Of a DNA stretch of 64,000 nt, positions 8,454 to 17,603 are shown in pieces. Positions within the stretch are counted from its first letter, which is position 1; every line of letters begins with the position of its first letter. A program made the position numbers and the translations under genes. The notes under the pieces were generated by a model. The model worked only from the letters and a program-made list of their open reading frames with translations, was not told the origin of the DNA and searched no databases. Source of the DNA: Bryobacter sp. (lineage in GTDB: Bacteria > Acidobacteriota > Terriglobia > Bryobacterales > Bryobacteraceae); NCBI GenBank assembly GCA_022843625.1, contig JALHNH010000003.1, positions 278,817 to 342,816 on the forward strand. Direction: 5' to 3'.

Positions 8454-9422
8454 ATGGCAAAATTGATCCTTTCCTGCTTGCTCCTGATCGGCCTCGTCGC
8501 CACCGCGCAAGAACCCAACACCGACGCATTCTACAAGCTCGGCCCAGACTCTCTCCCGCAAGACGGTGTCCCCAAAGGTAAGGTCCTTGGCCCCTATGTG
8601 ATCCCAAGCCAGGCCTACCCCGGCACTCAGCACACCTATTGGGTCTACGTCCCTGCGCAATACGATCCCACCACTCCAGCAAGCCTCATGATCTTCCAGG
8701 ACGGCCAGGCCTACATGAACCCCGAAGGCGACGTCCGCGCCCACAACGTCTTCGACAACCTGATCTACCGCCGCGAGATCCCAGTCATGATCGGCATCTT
8801 CATCAACCCCGGCCGCACCCCAGAGCAGCCTGAGCCCAACCCCAAAGAATGGGGCGACCGCACCACCAACCGTCCCACTGAGTACAACTCTCTCGACGAC
8901 CGATACGCCCGCGTCATCGTCGACGAATTGATGCCCGTCCTCTACAAGGAATACAACATCTCCAAGGACCCGAACGACCATGGCATCGGCGGTGCCAGCT
9001 CCGGCGCAATCGCAGCCTTTACCGTCGCCTGGGAGCGTCCCAATCACTTCCGCAAAGTTCTGAGCATCGTAGGCAGCTTCACCAACATCCGCGGCGGCCA
9101 CATGTATTCAGAGATCGTAGCCAAGTCCGAAAAAAAGCCCATCCGCATCTTCATGCAGGATGGCCGCAATGACAACCGTGGCCAGCGCCGCGACGGCTAT
9201 GACGAGAAGTGGGACTGGTTCGCGCAGAACGTCAAGCTCATGAAAGCTCTCACCGCCAAAGGCTACGACGTCAACTACTCATGGGGCATCGGCAAGCACG
9301 GCCAGAAGCAGGGTGGGGCGATGGTGCCCGAGATGATGCGCTGGCTCTGGCGCGACGCACCTGTCTCAACAGACGTCAACGACAAAGTCGAGCGTAGCTT
9401 CCGCTCACCCAAAGCGAACTAG
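8454..9422 (+). CDS. Secreted esterase of the enterochelin-esterase/esterase D type
   Basis: A 322-residue alpha/beta hydrolase with a signal peptide (hydrophobic residues 5-18, ending near ATAQ). The body begins with the typical Fes/IroE-like strands [11 protein letters not shown] and [12 protein letters not shown]. The nucleophile is Ser182 in GGASSG, and His282 in GIGKHG is the likely base. In Acidobacteriota this family is usually linked to carbohydrate esters rather than siderophores; the true substrate is unknown here. It stands alone, with 72 bases to the next start. Confidence 0.85.
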   Translation: MAKLILSCLLLIGLVATAQEPNTDAFYKLGPDSLPQDGVPKGKVLGPYVIPSQAYPGTQHTYWVYVPAQYDPTTPASLMIFQDGQAYMNPEGDVRAHNVFDNLIYRREIPVMIGIFINPGRTPEQPEPNPKEWGDRTTNRPTEYNSLDDRYARVIVDELMPVLYKEYNISKDPNDHGIGGASSGAIAAFTVAWERPNHFRKVLSIVGSFTNIRGGHMYSEIVAKSEKKPIRIFMQDGRNDNRGQRRDGYDEKWDWFAQNVKLMKALTAKGYDVNYSWGIGKHGQKQGGAMVPEMMRWLWRDAPVSTDVNDKVERSFRSPKAN

Positions 9423-9494
9423 CTTCAAGTTGCTCTTGGCAGGGAACTCCTTGCGGGATCAGTGTCAAGCTACGATGGAATCAGGAAAGTTAAT

Positions 9495-9734
9495 ATGGCA
9501 ACTCTAGATTGGTCGCAATGCCCCGCCGTTGAAAGTGTTCCAGGAAAAGTGAGCGGGGCCTGGGTGTTCAAAGGCACCCGAATGCCGGTTCAAACCGTTT
9601 TCTTGAATCTTGAAGCCGGCATGTCACCGAAAGAGATCACAGAAGAGTTTGATGTGACATTGGACGAAATTGAGGCCGTACTTCACTTCGCCAGCGAAAG
9701 TTTGGAGATGCCGGTTCCTAACCGTAGCGAATGA
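9495..9734 (+). CDS. DUF433 antitoxin-like protein
   Basis: A 79-residue DUF433 protein. I chose the ATG at 9495 because AGGAAAG lies 5 bases upstream. The family core is visible: GAWVFKGTRMPVQTVFLNLEAGMSPKEI and a helix-turn-helix-like EEFDVTLDEIEAVLHFA. DUF433 proteins are commonly encoded directly before DUF5615 PIN-like proteins and the pair is predicted to be a VapB/VapC-like toxin-antitoxin system. Here the two genes overlap by four bases (ATGA), which fits that arrangement. Confidence 0.88.
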   Translation: MATLDWSQCPAVESVPGKVSGAWVFKGTRMPVQTVFLNLEAGMSPKEITEEFDVTLDEIEAVLHFASESLEMPVPNRSE

Positions 9735-10081
9735 AAATACTCTTCGACAACGGCACTCCACGATCGGTAGCCCGGTGTCTTGTTGGCCATGAAATCACCC
9801 GCGCACGGCAAATAGGCTGGCATGAACTCGAGAACGGTGCATTGATCCAGCGTGCCGAAGAAGCTGGATATGACCTTTTGTTGAGCACAGATAAGAACAT
9901 CCGCTATCAGCAAAACCTTTCCGGACGCAGAATAACTCTGGTAGTGTTGACTAGCCAGCAATGGCCTGATGTGCAGCTTCATCTTGACAAGATTGCTGCA
10001 ACTGTTAACGCGGCCACTCTGGGAAGCTATGCCGAAGTAGAGATTCCGATGAGACCGAAGATCAGGCCACCCCAGGTTTAA
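9731..10081 (+). CDS. DUF5615 PIN-like toxin
   Basis: A 116-residue protein of the DUF5615/Mut7-C PIN-like family. It starts MKILFDNGTPRSVAR, where Asp6 is the first PIN acidic residue; a second acidic cluster is in GYDLLLSTDKNIRYQQN. PIN-domain toxins are RNases. The gene overlaps its antitoxin-like partner by four bases, so they are cotranslated. Base composition of this pair and the following beta-lactamase-like gene looks less C-rich at third codon positions than the neighbours, which would fit an accessory insertion; I did not count it. Confidence 0.85.
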   Translation: MKILFDNGTPRSVARCLVGHEITRARQIGWHELENGALIQRAEEAGYDLLLSTDKNIRYQQNLSGRRITLVVLTSQQWPDVQLHLDKIAATVNAATLGSYAEVEIPMRPKIRPPQV

Positions 10082-10120
10082 CAACAGGGGATCGCAATTC
10101 CTTTTGCCGTCGGCGTGGAT

Positions 10121-11206
10121 CTATTGCGGTTTTCGGCCCACGACGATTTCAAGAATGCGTTCCTGCAGCCCGTCCAGTTCCGGACCCTCGGCATTGCAAA
10201 GTATGACGCTACCGGAACCCAAATCGGGGAACCAGTGCATGACCGTCGTGGTTCCTGGCTGAAGGCCGCCGTGAGTGAAGAATCGCTGCTTACCGCGAAG
10301 CCCAGTTGCCCAACCAAGGGTTGAGTACGGCACGAGCGAGCCGTCCGACAGCGATTGCCTAGCCCACATGGTCGCAACGGATTCCTTTCTCAACAGCCGG
10401 CCTGAGCTTACTTGAATGAGAAAGTTCGCATATTCAACCGCGCTAGCGACAATACCCCCGCCCGGATACTTGTTGCTCGCATCGAACGCAGGAGCGTTCT
10501 CCCATTTCATTGATGTGCTCTTACGGTAAGGTCGAACGCGGTTCGGTGTCAGCGTGCCAAAGTCATCCAACGAGAAGCCGGATAGCCGCGCTTCCAAAAT
10601 TCGCTTGAACGATTGACCGGTGGCACGCTCAAGCCCCGCGCCAAGCAAAGTGTAGCCGTAAGTTGTGTAAGACGTCTTCGCACCTGGTTCGAAAAGAAGC
10701 GGCGACTCAACAAAGATGGCAAGCGCGGCTTCTTCCAAATTCTGGTAGTGCCGTGTGCTGAACATTTCGGCCATGTCGGCATACTCTCGAATGCCGCTCT
10801 GGTGGGAAAGCAGCCGCTTGATGCTAACCTCCTTGTACCGCATGGGTAGCTCGGGCAACAGCTTGCGAATGGAATCCCCTACGGCAACATTGCCTTCTTC
10901 GACGATTTTCATGGTCAGCACCGCCGTGATCGGCTTCGATAGGGAAGCCAGCCGGTGGAGGCTCTTCGCAGTATTGGGAACGCGTTGCTCGAGATCAGCC
11001 CAACCCTGCGAGATGGAACAAACAACATGATTGTTCTGAACAACAGCAACTGATATCCCAGGAATATCTTGTTTTGTCGACTCAGCCGCAACGAGCTTTC
11101 GAATAGGTCCGCACAGGTCCGCAGCCGCAAGTTGCCCAAGCAAACTCAATAATGCAAACAGTAATCGCACAATCTGAGGATAGACTTTGGAGATCACTCG
11201 CGCCAA
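10121..11206 (-). CDS. Serine hydrolase, beta-lactamase fold (class C / PBP4*-like)
   Basis: A 361-residue protein with an N-terminal hydrophobic segment (residues 12-28) that is probably a signal peptide. The SxxK motif is Ser88-Leu-Ser-Lys91 in LASLSKPITA, a tyrosine motif occurs in TYGYTLLG near residue 180, and HGG in FTHGGLQPG replaces the KTG box, as usual for the esterase/D-aminopeptidase-like branch. These proteins are often annotated as beta-lactamases but most are esterases or peptidases. The start is probably the TTG at 11206, without a clear ribosome binding site. It is convergent with the toxin gene. Confidence 0.82.
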   Translation of the reverse strand: MARVISKVYPQIVRLLFALLSLLGQLAAADLCGPIRKLVAAESTKQDIPGISVAVVQNNHVVCSISQGWADLEQRVPNTAKSLHRLASLSKPITAVLTMKIVEEGNVAVGDSIRKLLPELPMRYKEVSIKRLLSHQSGIREYADMAEMFSTRHYQNLEEAALAIFVESPLLFEPGAKTSYTTYGYTLLGAGLERATGQSFKRILEARLSGFSLDDFGTLTPNRVRPYRKSTSMKWENAPAFDASNKYPGGGIVASAVEYANFLIQVSSGRLLRKESVATMWARQSLSDGSLVPYSTLGWATGLRGKQRFFTHGGLQPGTTTVMHWFPDLGSGSVILCNAEGPELDGLQERILEIVVGRKPQ

Positions 11207-11266
11207 CCGATGCCAGCGGTCTGGGCCAAACGGTAGTTCAAGTCATTTGCCTCAATGCGCAGGACG

Positions 11267-12136
11267 CTAAGCGAAAGCCTGGCGCACCTGTCCCAGGAAT
11301 GCCTTCACGACTTCCTTCGGGTCACCCTCGCCAAGCGCCTCAATCGGCATAAATCCGCGATAGCCAATCTTGTCGACGATCTTGCGAAGGCGCGGCAAAT
11401 CGATTTCCACTTTTTTAGTCCCGTACCAGACATGCTCCTTCACCTGCCAGTTGCTCGCATAGGGCAGCAGCTTCTCAATCTCGGCGTAGGGATCTCCCTG
11501 ACGAAGGCTGCCCACATCGAGGATCACGGTAAACCAGTCTGACTTCACTGCATCAACAAGCCGAATCGTCTCGGCCGCCGTCTTCAGAAAGTCATCATGG
11601 TGCTGCATCCCGAGCAGGATGCCCTTCTCGGCTGCATATTCCGAGCAATCCTGAAATGCAGGCACCATCCATTCCAGCACCTGATCAAAGCTGTAACCCT
11701 TCGGCACAGCTTTTCCGGAAAACACCCGCACCATATTGCCGCCCAACTTCACGGCAACATCCACCCAGTCCTTAACCAGGCGAATCTGCTCCACTCGCTC
11801 TGCCGCACTGGGCAAAGCAAAATCATTACGCACACCCGTGCCACCAATGGTGACGCCGTTCATCCACGCATGACGTTTAATGCCATAGATGAATTCATCC
11901 GTCGGCACCTTCGGGTAGCCAGGGAAATAGTAGCCCGTAAGATCCACGCCTTCCAGCTCATTCTCCGCACAGAAGTCGATCACCTCTGCCAGCTTCATCG
12001 ACCCGTTCATCAGTGGCTTGTTGAAGGAATAAGCGTTGAGCGCCAGCTTCACATGGCTTCCCCGCTTTCTCTGTACAAGGGAACCGGCCATCAGCGGCGT
12101 TGCCATCATCCCGGTCAATAGTTCTCTGCGCTTCAT
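11267..12136 (-). CDS. Sugar phosphate isomerase/epimerase-like TIM-barrel protein
   Basis: A 289-residue AP-endonuclease-2/xylose-isomerase-like TIM barrel with an exported leader containing a twin-arginine-like KRRELLTGM start. Visible barrel strands include LALNAYSFNKPL, LEGVDLTGYYFPGYP, GGNMVRVFSGKA, TVILDVGSL and GFMPIEALGEGDP; acidic and His residues at these strand ends would bind the metal. Such exported versions are abundant in Acidobacteriota and Planctomycetota and are presumed to act on sugars, but substrates are mostly unknown. It follows the DUF1501 gene by 14 bases and is probably the last gene of that operon. Confidence 0.85.
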   Translation of the reverse strand: MKRRELLTGMMATPLMAGSLVQRKRGSHVKLALNAYSFNKPLMNGSMKLAEVIDFCAENELEGVDLTGYYFPGYPKVPTDEFIYGIKRHAWMNGVTIGGTGVRNDFALPSAAERVEQIRLVKDWVDVAVKLGGNMVRVFSGKAVPKGYSFDQVLEWMVPAFQDCSEYAAEKGILLGMQHHDDFLKTAAETIRLVDAVKSDWFTVILDVGSLRQGDPYAEIEKLLPYASNWQVKEHVWYGTKKVEIDLPRLRKIVDKIGYRGFMPIEALGEGDPKEVVKAFLGQVRQAFA

Positions 12137-12150
12137 CGTCGTATTCCTTC

Positions 12151-13530
12151 TTAACTCAAAATCTCGCGAATCACGCGGGCAGGATTCACACCCACCAGGC
12201 TTTCATCACGACCCTCGTAAGGGAACGTATTCTTCTGATAGTCGATACCCAGAAGATGCTGCACCGTGGCATGAATGTCGCTGTGCCCAACCCGATGTTC
12301 GGGTAATGCTGCGTAGCCAAGATCATCGGTGGCACCAAAATCATAACCCTGCTTCACGCCAGCGCCAGCCATCCACATGCCAAAGCCATAGGGATTATGA
12401 TCCCGGCCCGGCGTTGCCGTCTGCGCTTCAATCGTCGGAAGCCGACCAAATTCGCCAGACCATACCACCAGCGTGTCCTTCATCATCCCGCGCTGCTCAA
12501 GATCCATCAGCAAGCCGGCCATACCCTGATCGATGTACTGGCACAAGCCCGGCAACTGACCTTTGATGTTGCTGTGTGTATCCCAATTGCCGCCCCCGCC
12601 GCCGTAAATCTGCACAAAGCGCACTCCCGTCTCCACCAGCCGCCGGGCCATCAGGCAAAGCTTGCCAAATCCACCAGACACCGGAGCATCCACCCCATAC
12701 AGCTTCTTCGTCGCTTCGGATTCGTTACTCAAGTCCGCCACGCCGGTTGCCGCCAGCTGCATCTTCGCCGCCAGCTCATAATTCGAGATCCGCGCCTCAA
12801 GATCCTGATCCAGCGGCCTGTCGCTCATCTGCTCGCGATTCAACTTCTGGATAGCCGCAATCAACTTGCTCTGCTTGTCCTCACTCATCGAATCAGGACG
12901 CTTGATGTTGTAGATCGGAGCCTTGGCATCGGCCCGCATTGCCGTGCCGCTATACACCGGCGGCAGCCACGCAGAGTTATGCGCACGAGCCCCAATGCTG
13001 GCTCCTTCACCAAGCGCAATGTAGGCAGGCAGGTTCTGGTTCTCGGTTCCCAGCGCATAGCTCACCCAGCTCCCGATCGCCGGAAAGCCCGTAAATCCTC
13101 GTCCCGTCACAAACGTGAATTGTGCGGTCGAGTGATCGATTCGATCCGTCTGCATGGACCGCACAAAGGTCACCTGATCAACCACCTTCTGGAAGTGCGG
13201 CAACAGATTCGAGATCTCGCGCCCACTCTTGCCACAGCGCGTAAACTCCCACGGGCTCGCCATAATCTGTTGCGACCCGTTCAGCGCGCGTCCCTTAATC
13301 TCGAATGGTGCGGGCTTGCCATCGTGTTTGCGCAACAGTGGCTTGGGGTCGAACATGTCGATCGTGCTTGGGCCGCCACCAATGTAGATGAAGATCACGT
13401 TCTTTGCCTTGGCGGGAAAGTGTGGCTTGCGAGCAGCCAGCCCGGCACCACTGGCGATCATCGAATTCAATGCCAGGCCACCAAAGCCAAGGGCCACTTC
13501 TTTTAATGCTTCACGTCTGGATCGAAACAT
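12151..13530 (-). CDS. DUF1501 protein (exported, sulfatase-like fold)
   Basis: A 459-residue DUF1501 protein. I chose the ATG at 13530, which gives an exported leader (RSRREALKEVALGFGG) matching the twin-arginine-like starts of this family; a longer frame extends into the upstream gene. The core shows IFIYIGGGPSTIDMFDPKP, QIYGGGGGNWDTHSN, VVWSGEFGRLPT and GRDHNPYGF, the conserved DUF1501 segments, whose fold is related to alkaline phosphatase/sulfatase enzymes. DUF1501 genes almost always sit next to planctomycete-cytochrome/DUF1553 genes, as here (19 bases). The pair is widely assumed to act in glycan breakdown, but its reaction has not been established. Confidence 0.92.
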   Translation of the reverse strand: MFRSRREALKEVALGFGGLALNSMIASGAGLAARKPHFPAKAKNVIFIYIGGGPSTIDMFDPKPLLRKHDGKPAPFEIKGRALNGSQQIMASPWEFTRCGKSGREISNLLPHFQKVVDQVTFVRSMQTDRIDHSTAQFTFVTGRGFTGFPAIGSWVSYALGTENQNLPAYIALGEGASIGARAHNSAWLPPVYSGTAMRADAKAPIYNIKRPDSMSEDKQSKLIAAIQKLNREQMSDRPLDQDLEARISNYELAAKMQLAATGVADLSNESEATKKLYGVDAPVSGGFGKLCLMARRLVETGVRFVQIYGGGGGNWDTHSNIKGQLPGLCQYIDQGMAGLLMDLEQRGMMKDTLVVWSGEFGRLPTIEAQTATPGRDHNPYGFGMWMAGAGVKQGYDFGATDDLGYAALPEHRVGHSDIHATVQHLLGIDYQKNTFPYEGRDESLVGVNPARVIREILS

Positions 13531-13549
13531 AGTGCTGGGTTCTTTCTCT

Positions 13550-16075
13550 CTAGTAGCTGTACAGGAAGTCATTGGCCCCAAGCAGGGCTTGAACAAAGAA
13601 GCGCAAGCCTTCCTTCGGGTCGTCGCTAGCGGCAATCAATTCTCGTGCCACCTTCAATTCGCCTTCGCGGCCTTCTCTCGAATAAGCTGCGATGAAGGAC
13701 CGGCGAATTGCTTCGTCCATCACTCCACCACTCTGCTCGAGCAGTTGTGCGGCAAAGGCCCGCGAGATCTTTTCAATGAAGGGGCTGTTGAGCAGTGCAA
13801 GCGACTGCGTCGGCAAAGCAGAACGGAAACGCTGCGTCTCATGATCGGTATTCATCGTTGGCGCATCAAAGGCATGCAGGAACGCAACCGGCCGGGTACG
13901 CGACTGTTTCAGGTAAAGGCTGCGCCGTCGAGCGTTGCCCTTCTCGTCATCTTCCAGCCACTGCCCGTCCGCGCCACGCTTGAGTGGCTCGGGCTTGCCA
14001 TACATTTTCTTGTCGATGAGTCCGCTGACAACGAGCATCGAATCGCGGACACTCTCTGCATCAATTCTTAGTGGTGCCTTACGCCACAGCAAGTGATTGG
14101 ACGGATCCAGCTTCAAAGCTTCTATCTTCTCCGCAGAATCCTGACGATACACCTGCGACATCACAATCTCTTTGGTCAGCCACTTCAGGTCCCAGTTGTG
14201 TTCCTGAAAACTCACTGCCAGGTAGTCCAGCAGCTCTGGGTGAGATGGCTTCTCGCCCTGTACGCCAAAGTCATCGACGCTCCGCACAATCCCCTCACCA
14301 AAGTGGAATTGCCACACTCGATTCACAAAGACGCGAGCCGTGAGAGGATTCTCTTTCGAAACCATCCAGTTGGCCAGAGTCAGGCGTCGGCCAGTATGAT
14401 TCCACTCCGGGTGATCCTTAGGATCGGGAAAAGCAAATGGCTTTGCGGGGTTGTCGAGAACAGCAGGAAGCCCAGGTTCTACCTTCGCCCCAGGGGCCAG
14501 ATAATTCCCACGAGTTAAAACATAAGTGGGTGATGGAGTTTTCGATACATCCCAAGCCGCCTCAATGTAGTTTGGCTCTACAGCGCTCTGCTTCTTCCTC
14601 CGCGCAGCCTTCTTGGTGATCACTTCATCTTTCCACTGCTTGAGTTCGGGAAATTTCTCGTCCATCTCAAGGTCTGTCATCACGTCTTTAGGTGCACTCC
14701 GGTCGATTTCCAGATCCGGGTCGTCTTCGATCAACTTACGCAACTCAAGCCGGCGAGCCTGGCTCAGTTCGCGTCCCATCCGCAACTCCGCGCGAAAGCG
14801 CTGATAAGAAGCTTCGAGCAAATCCTCAAGCCGCCGGATCGTCTTGGCATCGTTGCTGGTGACATCGGCAATCCAGGCATCGCGCTGCGCCTGGGGCATG
14901 TCCAGCACCATGCGGCTGGGCCAGGGCCCAAAGCCCAGGTTCGCCGCCAGCCAGTTTTCCGGGTCCCACACCGACTGATAGACAGCCGTCAGCTTGTAAT
15001 AATCCCGCTGCAACAGCGGGTCAAACTTGTGATCATGGCAACGCGCGCAACCCACAGACAGGCCCATCACCGTAGACAGGCTGGTCTCAACCGTCTTCTG
15101 CAGTGCGTCGAAATACTTGTCCACTTCATAAATCGTCTGGTTATCGGTGATGTCGGCGACCGTGCGCAAAAATCCCGTTGCGGTAATTGCCTCAAGCTGC
15201 TCAGCTGTAGGCGTCGATCCAGGCTTGTAGTTCACCAACTGATCCCCGGCAAATTGCTCCAGCAGAAAACGATTCACAGGCTTATTCGAATTAAAAGCGC
15301 GGATCACATAGTCGCGATATTTCCACAGCGCCTCGCGTTCGCCGTCCCCGGCGTCGCCACGAGTATCGGAATACCCGGCCAGATCCAGCCAGTGCCTGCC
15401 CCAGTGTTCCCCATAATGCTCTGAAGCCAGCAGACGGTCCACCAACTTCTCATACGCATTCGGCGAGCGATCTTCAAGAAACGCCTTCGCCTCACTCGCA
15501 GTCGGCGCAAGGCCAGTGAGATCAAAATAGAGGCGTCGCAACTGATTCACCTTGCCAGCCTCTGCCTGCATCGTCCAGTTTTTGGCTTCGAGCTTGGCCT
15601 CGACGAACGCATCAATCGGGCTGCGTACCAGATCGCGCCGCTTCACCGCAGGCACCGCTGCCTTCACAGGAACCTGGAAAGACCACCAGCGCCTCGCCTC
15701 TGGCGTGATGCGAGCAGACTCGCGCGCCTGCTGCGCCTGATCCAGCTCGTCTTGCGGAAAGCGCCCGTGTTCGAGATAAGACCGGATCAACTGCTTATTC
15801 GCCGCCCCTAGCTTGCCTCCCATCGGCATACGGCCCGAATCAATCAACATCCACATCAAGCTTCGCTCCGGCTTACCTGGTGCCACCGCCGGCCCGCTCG
15901 CACCGCCCGCCATCAGCCCCGCAAATGTGGAAAGATCAAGCCCACCCATCTTCTTGTCTGGACTATGACAGCCGACGCAGCTCTTCTCGAGCACAGGAAG
16001 AATTTCATCCTTGAACAGCGGAGCTCTCTGCGCCAGCGCGCAACTTGAAACCAGGACGAGAAGTGGCCATTTCAC
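13550..16075 (-). CDS. PSCyt1/DUF1549/DUF1553 protein with cytochrome c motif
   Basis: An 841-residue exported protein. After a short signal peptide a cytochrome-like domain carries Cys33-x-x-Cys36-His37 (CVGCH) with a possible distal Met in GRMPMGGK. Then come DUF1549 (about residues 150-370), which contains a second CxxCH-like site, CARCHDH near 340, and DUF1553 (about residues 560-815; LTARVFVNRVWQFHFGEGIVR). This domain order is typical of Planctomycetota, Verrucomicrobiota and Acidobacteriota. The haem motif suggests an electron-transfer step coupled to an oxidative reaction on a sugar, but this is inference. It is divergent from the PLP-enzyme gene and heads an operon with DUF1501 and the isomerase-like protein. 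Confidence 0.92.
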   Translation of the reverse strand: MKWPLLVLVSSCALAQRAPLFKDEILPVLEKSCVGCHSPDKKMGGLDLSTFAGLMAGGASGPAVAPGKPERSLMWMLIDSGRMPMGGKLGAANKQLIRSYLEHGRFPQDELDQAQQARESARITPEARRWWSFQVPVKAAVPAVKRRDLVRSPIDAFVEAKLEAKNWTMQAEAGKVNQLRRLYFDLTGLAPTASEAKAFLEDRSPNAYEKLVDRLLASEHYGEHWGRHWLDLAGYSDTRGDAGDGEREALWKYRDYVIRAFNSNKPVNRFLLEQFAGDQLVNYKPGSTPTAEQLEAITATGFLRTVADITDNQTIYEVDKYFDALQKTVETSLSTVMGLSVGCARCHDHKFDPLLQRDYYKLTAVYQSVWDPENWLAANLGFGPWPSRMVLDMPQAQRDAWIADVTSNDAKTIRRLEDLLEASYQRFRAELRMGRELSQARRLELRKLIEDDPDLEIDRSAPKDVMTDLEMDEKFPELKQWKDEVITKKAARRKKQSAVEPNYIEAAWDVSKTPSPTYVLTRGNYLAPGAKVEPGLPAVLDNPAKPFAFPDPKDHPEWNHTGRRLTLANWMVSKENPLTARVFVNRVWQFHFGEGIVRSVDDFGVQGEKPSHPELLDYLAVSFQEHNWDLKWLTKEIVMSQVYRQDSAEKIEALKLDPSNHLLWRKAPLRIDAESVRDSMLVVSGLIDKKMYGKPEPLKRGADGQWLEDDEKGNARRRSLYLKQSRTRPVAFLHAFDAPTMNTDHETQRFRSALPTQSLALLNSPFIEKISRAFAAQLLEQSGGVMDEAIRRSFIAAYSREGREGELKVARELIAASDDPKEGLRFFVQALLGANDFLYSY

Positions 16076-16130
16076 CCTACAATTTCTATCACTTTGCTTC
16101 AGTCAACACAATGCAGGGGATACTGAAAAG

Positions 16131-17603
16131 GTGAACGCTGACCCACGAATTGCGGCCTTCCTCAGTCGCTATCCGCAATACGAGCAGACCCAAATCCTCG
16201 ACCAGTTAAGGCAATCTGAATACGGCAGACTCGACCAATCTAGCCAGGTCTATGTCGATTACACCGGAGCCGCGCTCTACGCCGACTCGCAAATCACCAA
16301 ACACTTCGATCTGCTCCGCAACAATGTCTTTGGCAATCCCCACTCTGCCAACCCCTCATCGATCGCCATGACCGATCTAGTCGAGCGAACCCGCCGGACA
16401 ACTCTCGATTATTTCCAGGCCCACGATAACTACCACCTCGTCTTTACCCTCAACGCCTCTGGTGCTCTTAAACTTACGGGCGAGTCCTTCCCCTTCACCA
16501 CCGGCAGCCGCTTCCTCGCCACCTTCGACAATCACAACTCAGTCAATGGCATTCGCGAATTTGCCCGCACTCGCGGCGCAACGGTCGACTATTCTCCGCT
16601 CGCTTATCCCGATCTGCGCATCGCTGCCGAGGCTCTCGACAAAAACCTCAGTTGCATCGACAGGAGCCACCACAACCTCTTCGCCTTCCCCGCGCAATCC
16701 AACTACAGCGGCGTCAAGCACTCTCTCGATTGGGTCGCCAAAGCCAAAGCCTTAGGCTGGCGAGTCCTCCTCGACGCCGCCGCCTTCGTACCCACGAACA
16801 CGCTCAACTTGACCGAAGTACAACCTGATTTCGTGAGCATCTCTTTCTACAAGATGTTCGGCTACCCGGCCGGGCTCGGCGCACTCTTGATCCACAAAGA
16901 TGCGATGCCAATCCTCGAGCGCCCCTGGTTCGCCGGTGGCACGGTCAACTTCACAACAGTCCAGGCGCAATCGCACATCCTCTCCCAAGGCGAAGCTGCC
17001 TTTGAAGACGGCACCATCAACTACCTCTCGATCCCTGCCGTTGGGATCGGCCTCGCCCATCTGAACTCAATCGGCATCGACACAATTCAGACCCGTATCC
17101 ATTGCCTCACTGGGTTCCTGCTCGATCAGTTGCAGTCCCTGGTCCATGCCAACGGCAAGCCCTTCGTCAAACTGCACGGCCCGCGCGACACTCAGGCGCG
17201 AGGGGGCACAGTCACCTTCAATCTTTACGATCCGCAAGGCGTGCGTCTCGACTACCGCCGTGTCGAAGAACTCGCTGGCGAAGCCGGCATTTCTCTCCGC
17301 ACGGGTTGTTTCTGCAATCCCGGAGCCAACGAAACCGCCGAAGGCCTCACCGAAGCAGACCTCCGCGATGGCCTTTCCCTTGGGGCCGATCTCAACCTCC
17401 CCAACTTCGTAAAGCTGATGGATTCGCGAGGTAACAACAAGAGCGCGGGTGCCATCCGTGTCTCACTGGGCCTCGCGACCAACTTCAGCGACGTCGCCCG
17501 CGTCGTAGACTTCCTCGCGCAATACCTGAATCAATCCATGGCCACCATCGGCGAGGTCAGCGTAGAAGACGACACCTGCCGCGTCATCCGCGACAGCAGT
17601 TAA
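16131..17603 (+). CDS. Class V aminotransferase-fold PLP enzyme, molybdenum-cofactor-sulfurase-like
   Basis: A 490-residue fold-type I PLP enzyme. I chose the GTG at 16131, 10 bases past a GGGGA run; earlier starts would overlap the divergent gene. The segments YVDYTGAALYADSQI, FGNPHSANPSS, WRVLLDAAAFVPTNTL, SFYKMFGYPAG (PLP Lys241), RPWFAGGTVNF and AAFEDGTINYL match the NifS-like domain of MoCo sulfurase (Aba3/MOCOS). Cys393 and Cys395 in RTGCFCNPG sit where the MOCOS persulfide cysteine is found. There is no C-terminal MOSC domain, so it may be a stand-alone desulfurase or act on a different cofactor. No molybdoenzyme gene is close by. Confidence 0.85.
   Translation: MNADPRIAAFLSRYPQYEQTQILDQLRQSEYGRLDQSSQVYVDYTGAALYADSQITKHFDLLRNNVFGNPHSANPSSIAMTDLVERTRRTTLDYFQAHDNYHLVFTLNASGALKLTGESFPFTTGSRFLATFDNHNSVNGIREFARTRGATVDYSPLAYPDLRIAAEALDKNLSCIDRSHHNLFAFPAQSNYSGVKHSLDWVAKAKALGWRVLLDAAAFVPTNTLNLTEVQPDFVSISFYKMFGYPAGLGALLIHKDAMPILERPWFAGGTVNFTTVQAQSHILSQGEAAFEDGTINYLSIPAVGIGLAHLNSIGIDTIQTRIHCLTGFLLDQLQSLVHANGKPFVKLHGPRDTQARGGTVTFNLYDPQGVRLDYRRVEELAGEAGISLRTGCFCNPGANETAEGLTEADLRDGLSLGADLNLPNFVKLMDSRGNNKSAGAIRVSLGLATNFSDVARVVDFLAQYLNQSMATIGEVSVEDDTCRVIRDSS

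Noticed and set aside
8454..9101. Long minus-strand open frame opposite the esterase gene
   Set aside because: It is a shadow of the esterase gene; the plus-strand protein has a signal peptide and catalytic motifs.
12397..13506. Long plus-strand open frame opposite DUF1501
   Set aside because: It is a shadow with basic, low-complexity sequence; DUF1501 motifs on the minus strand are clear.
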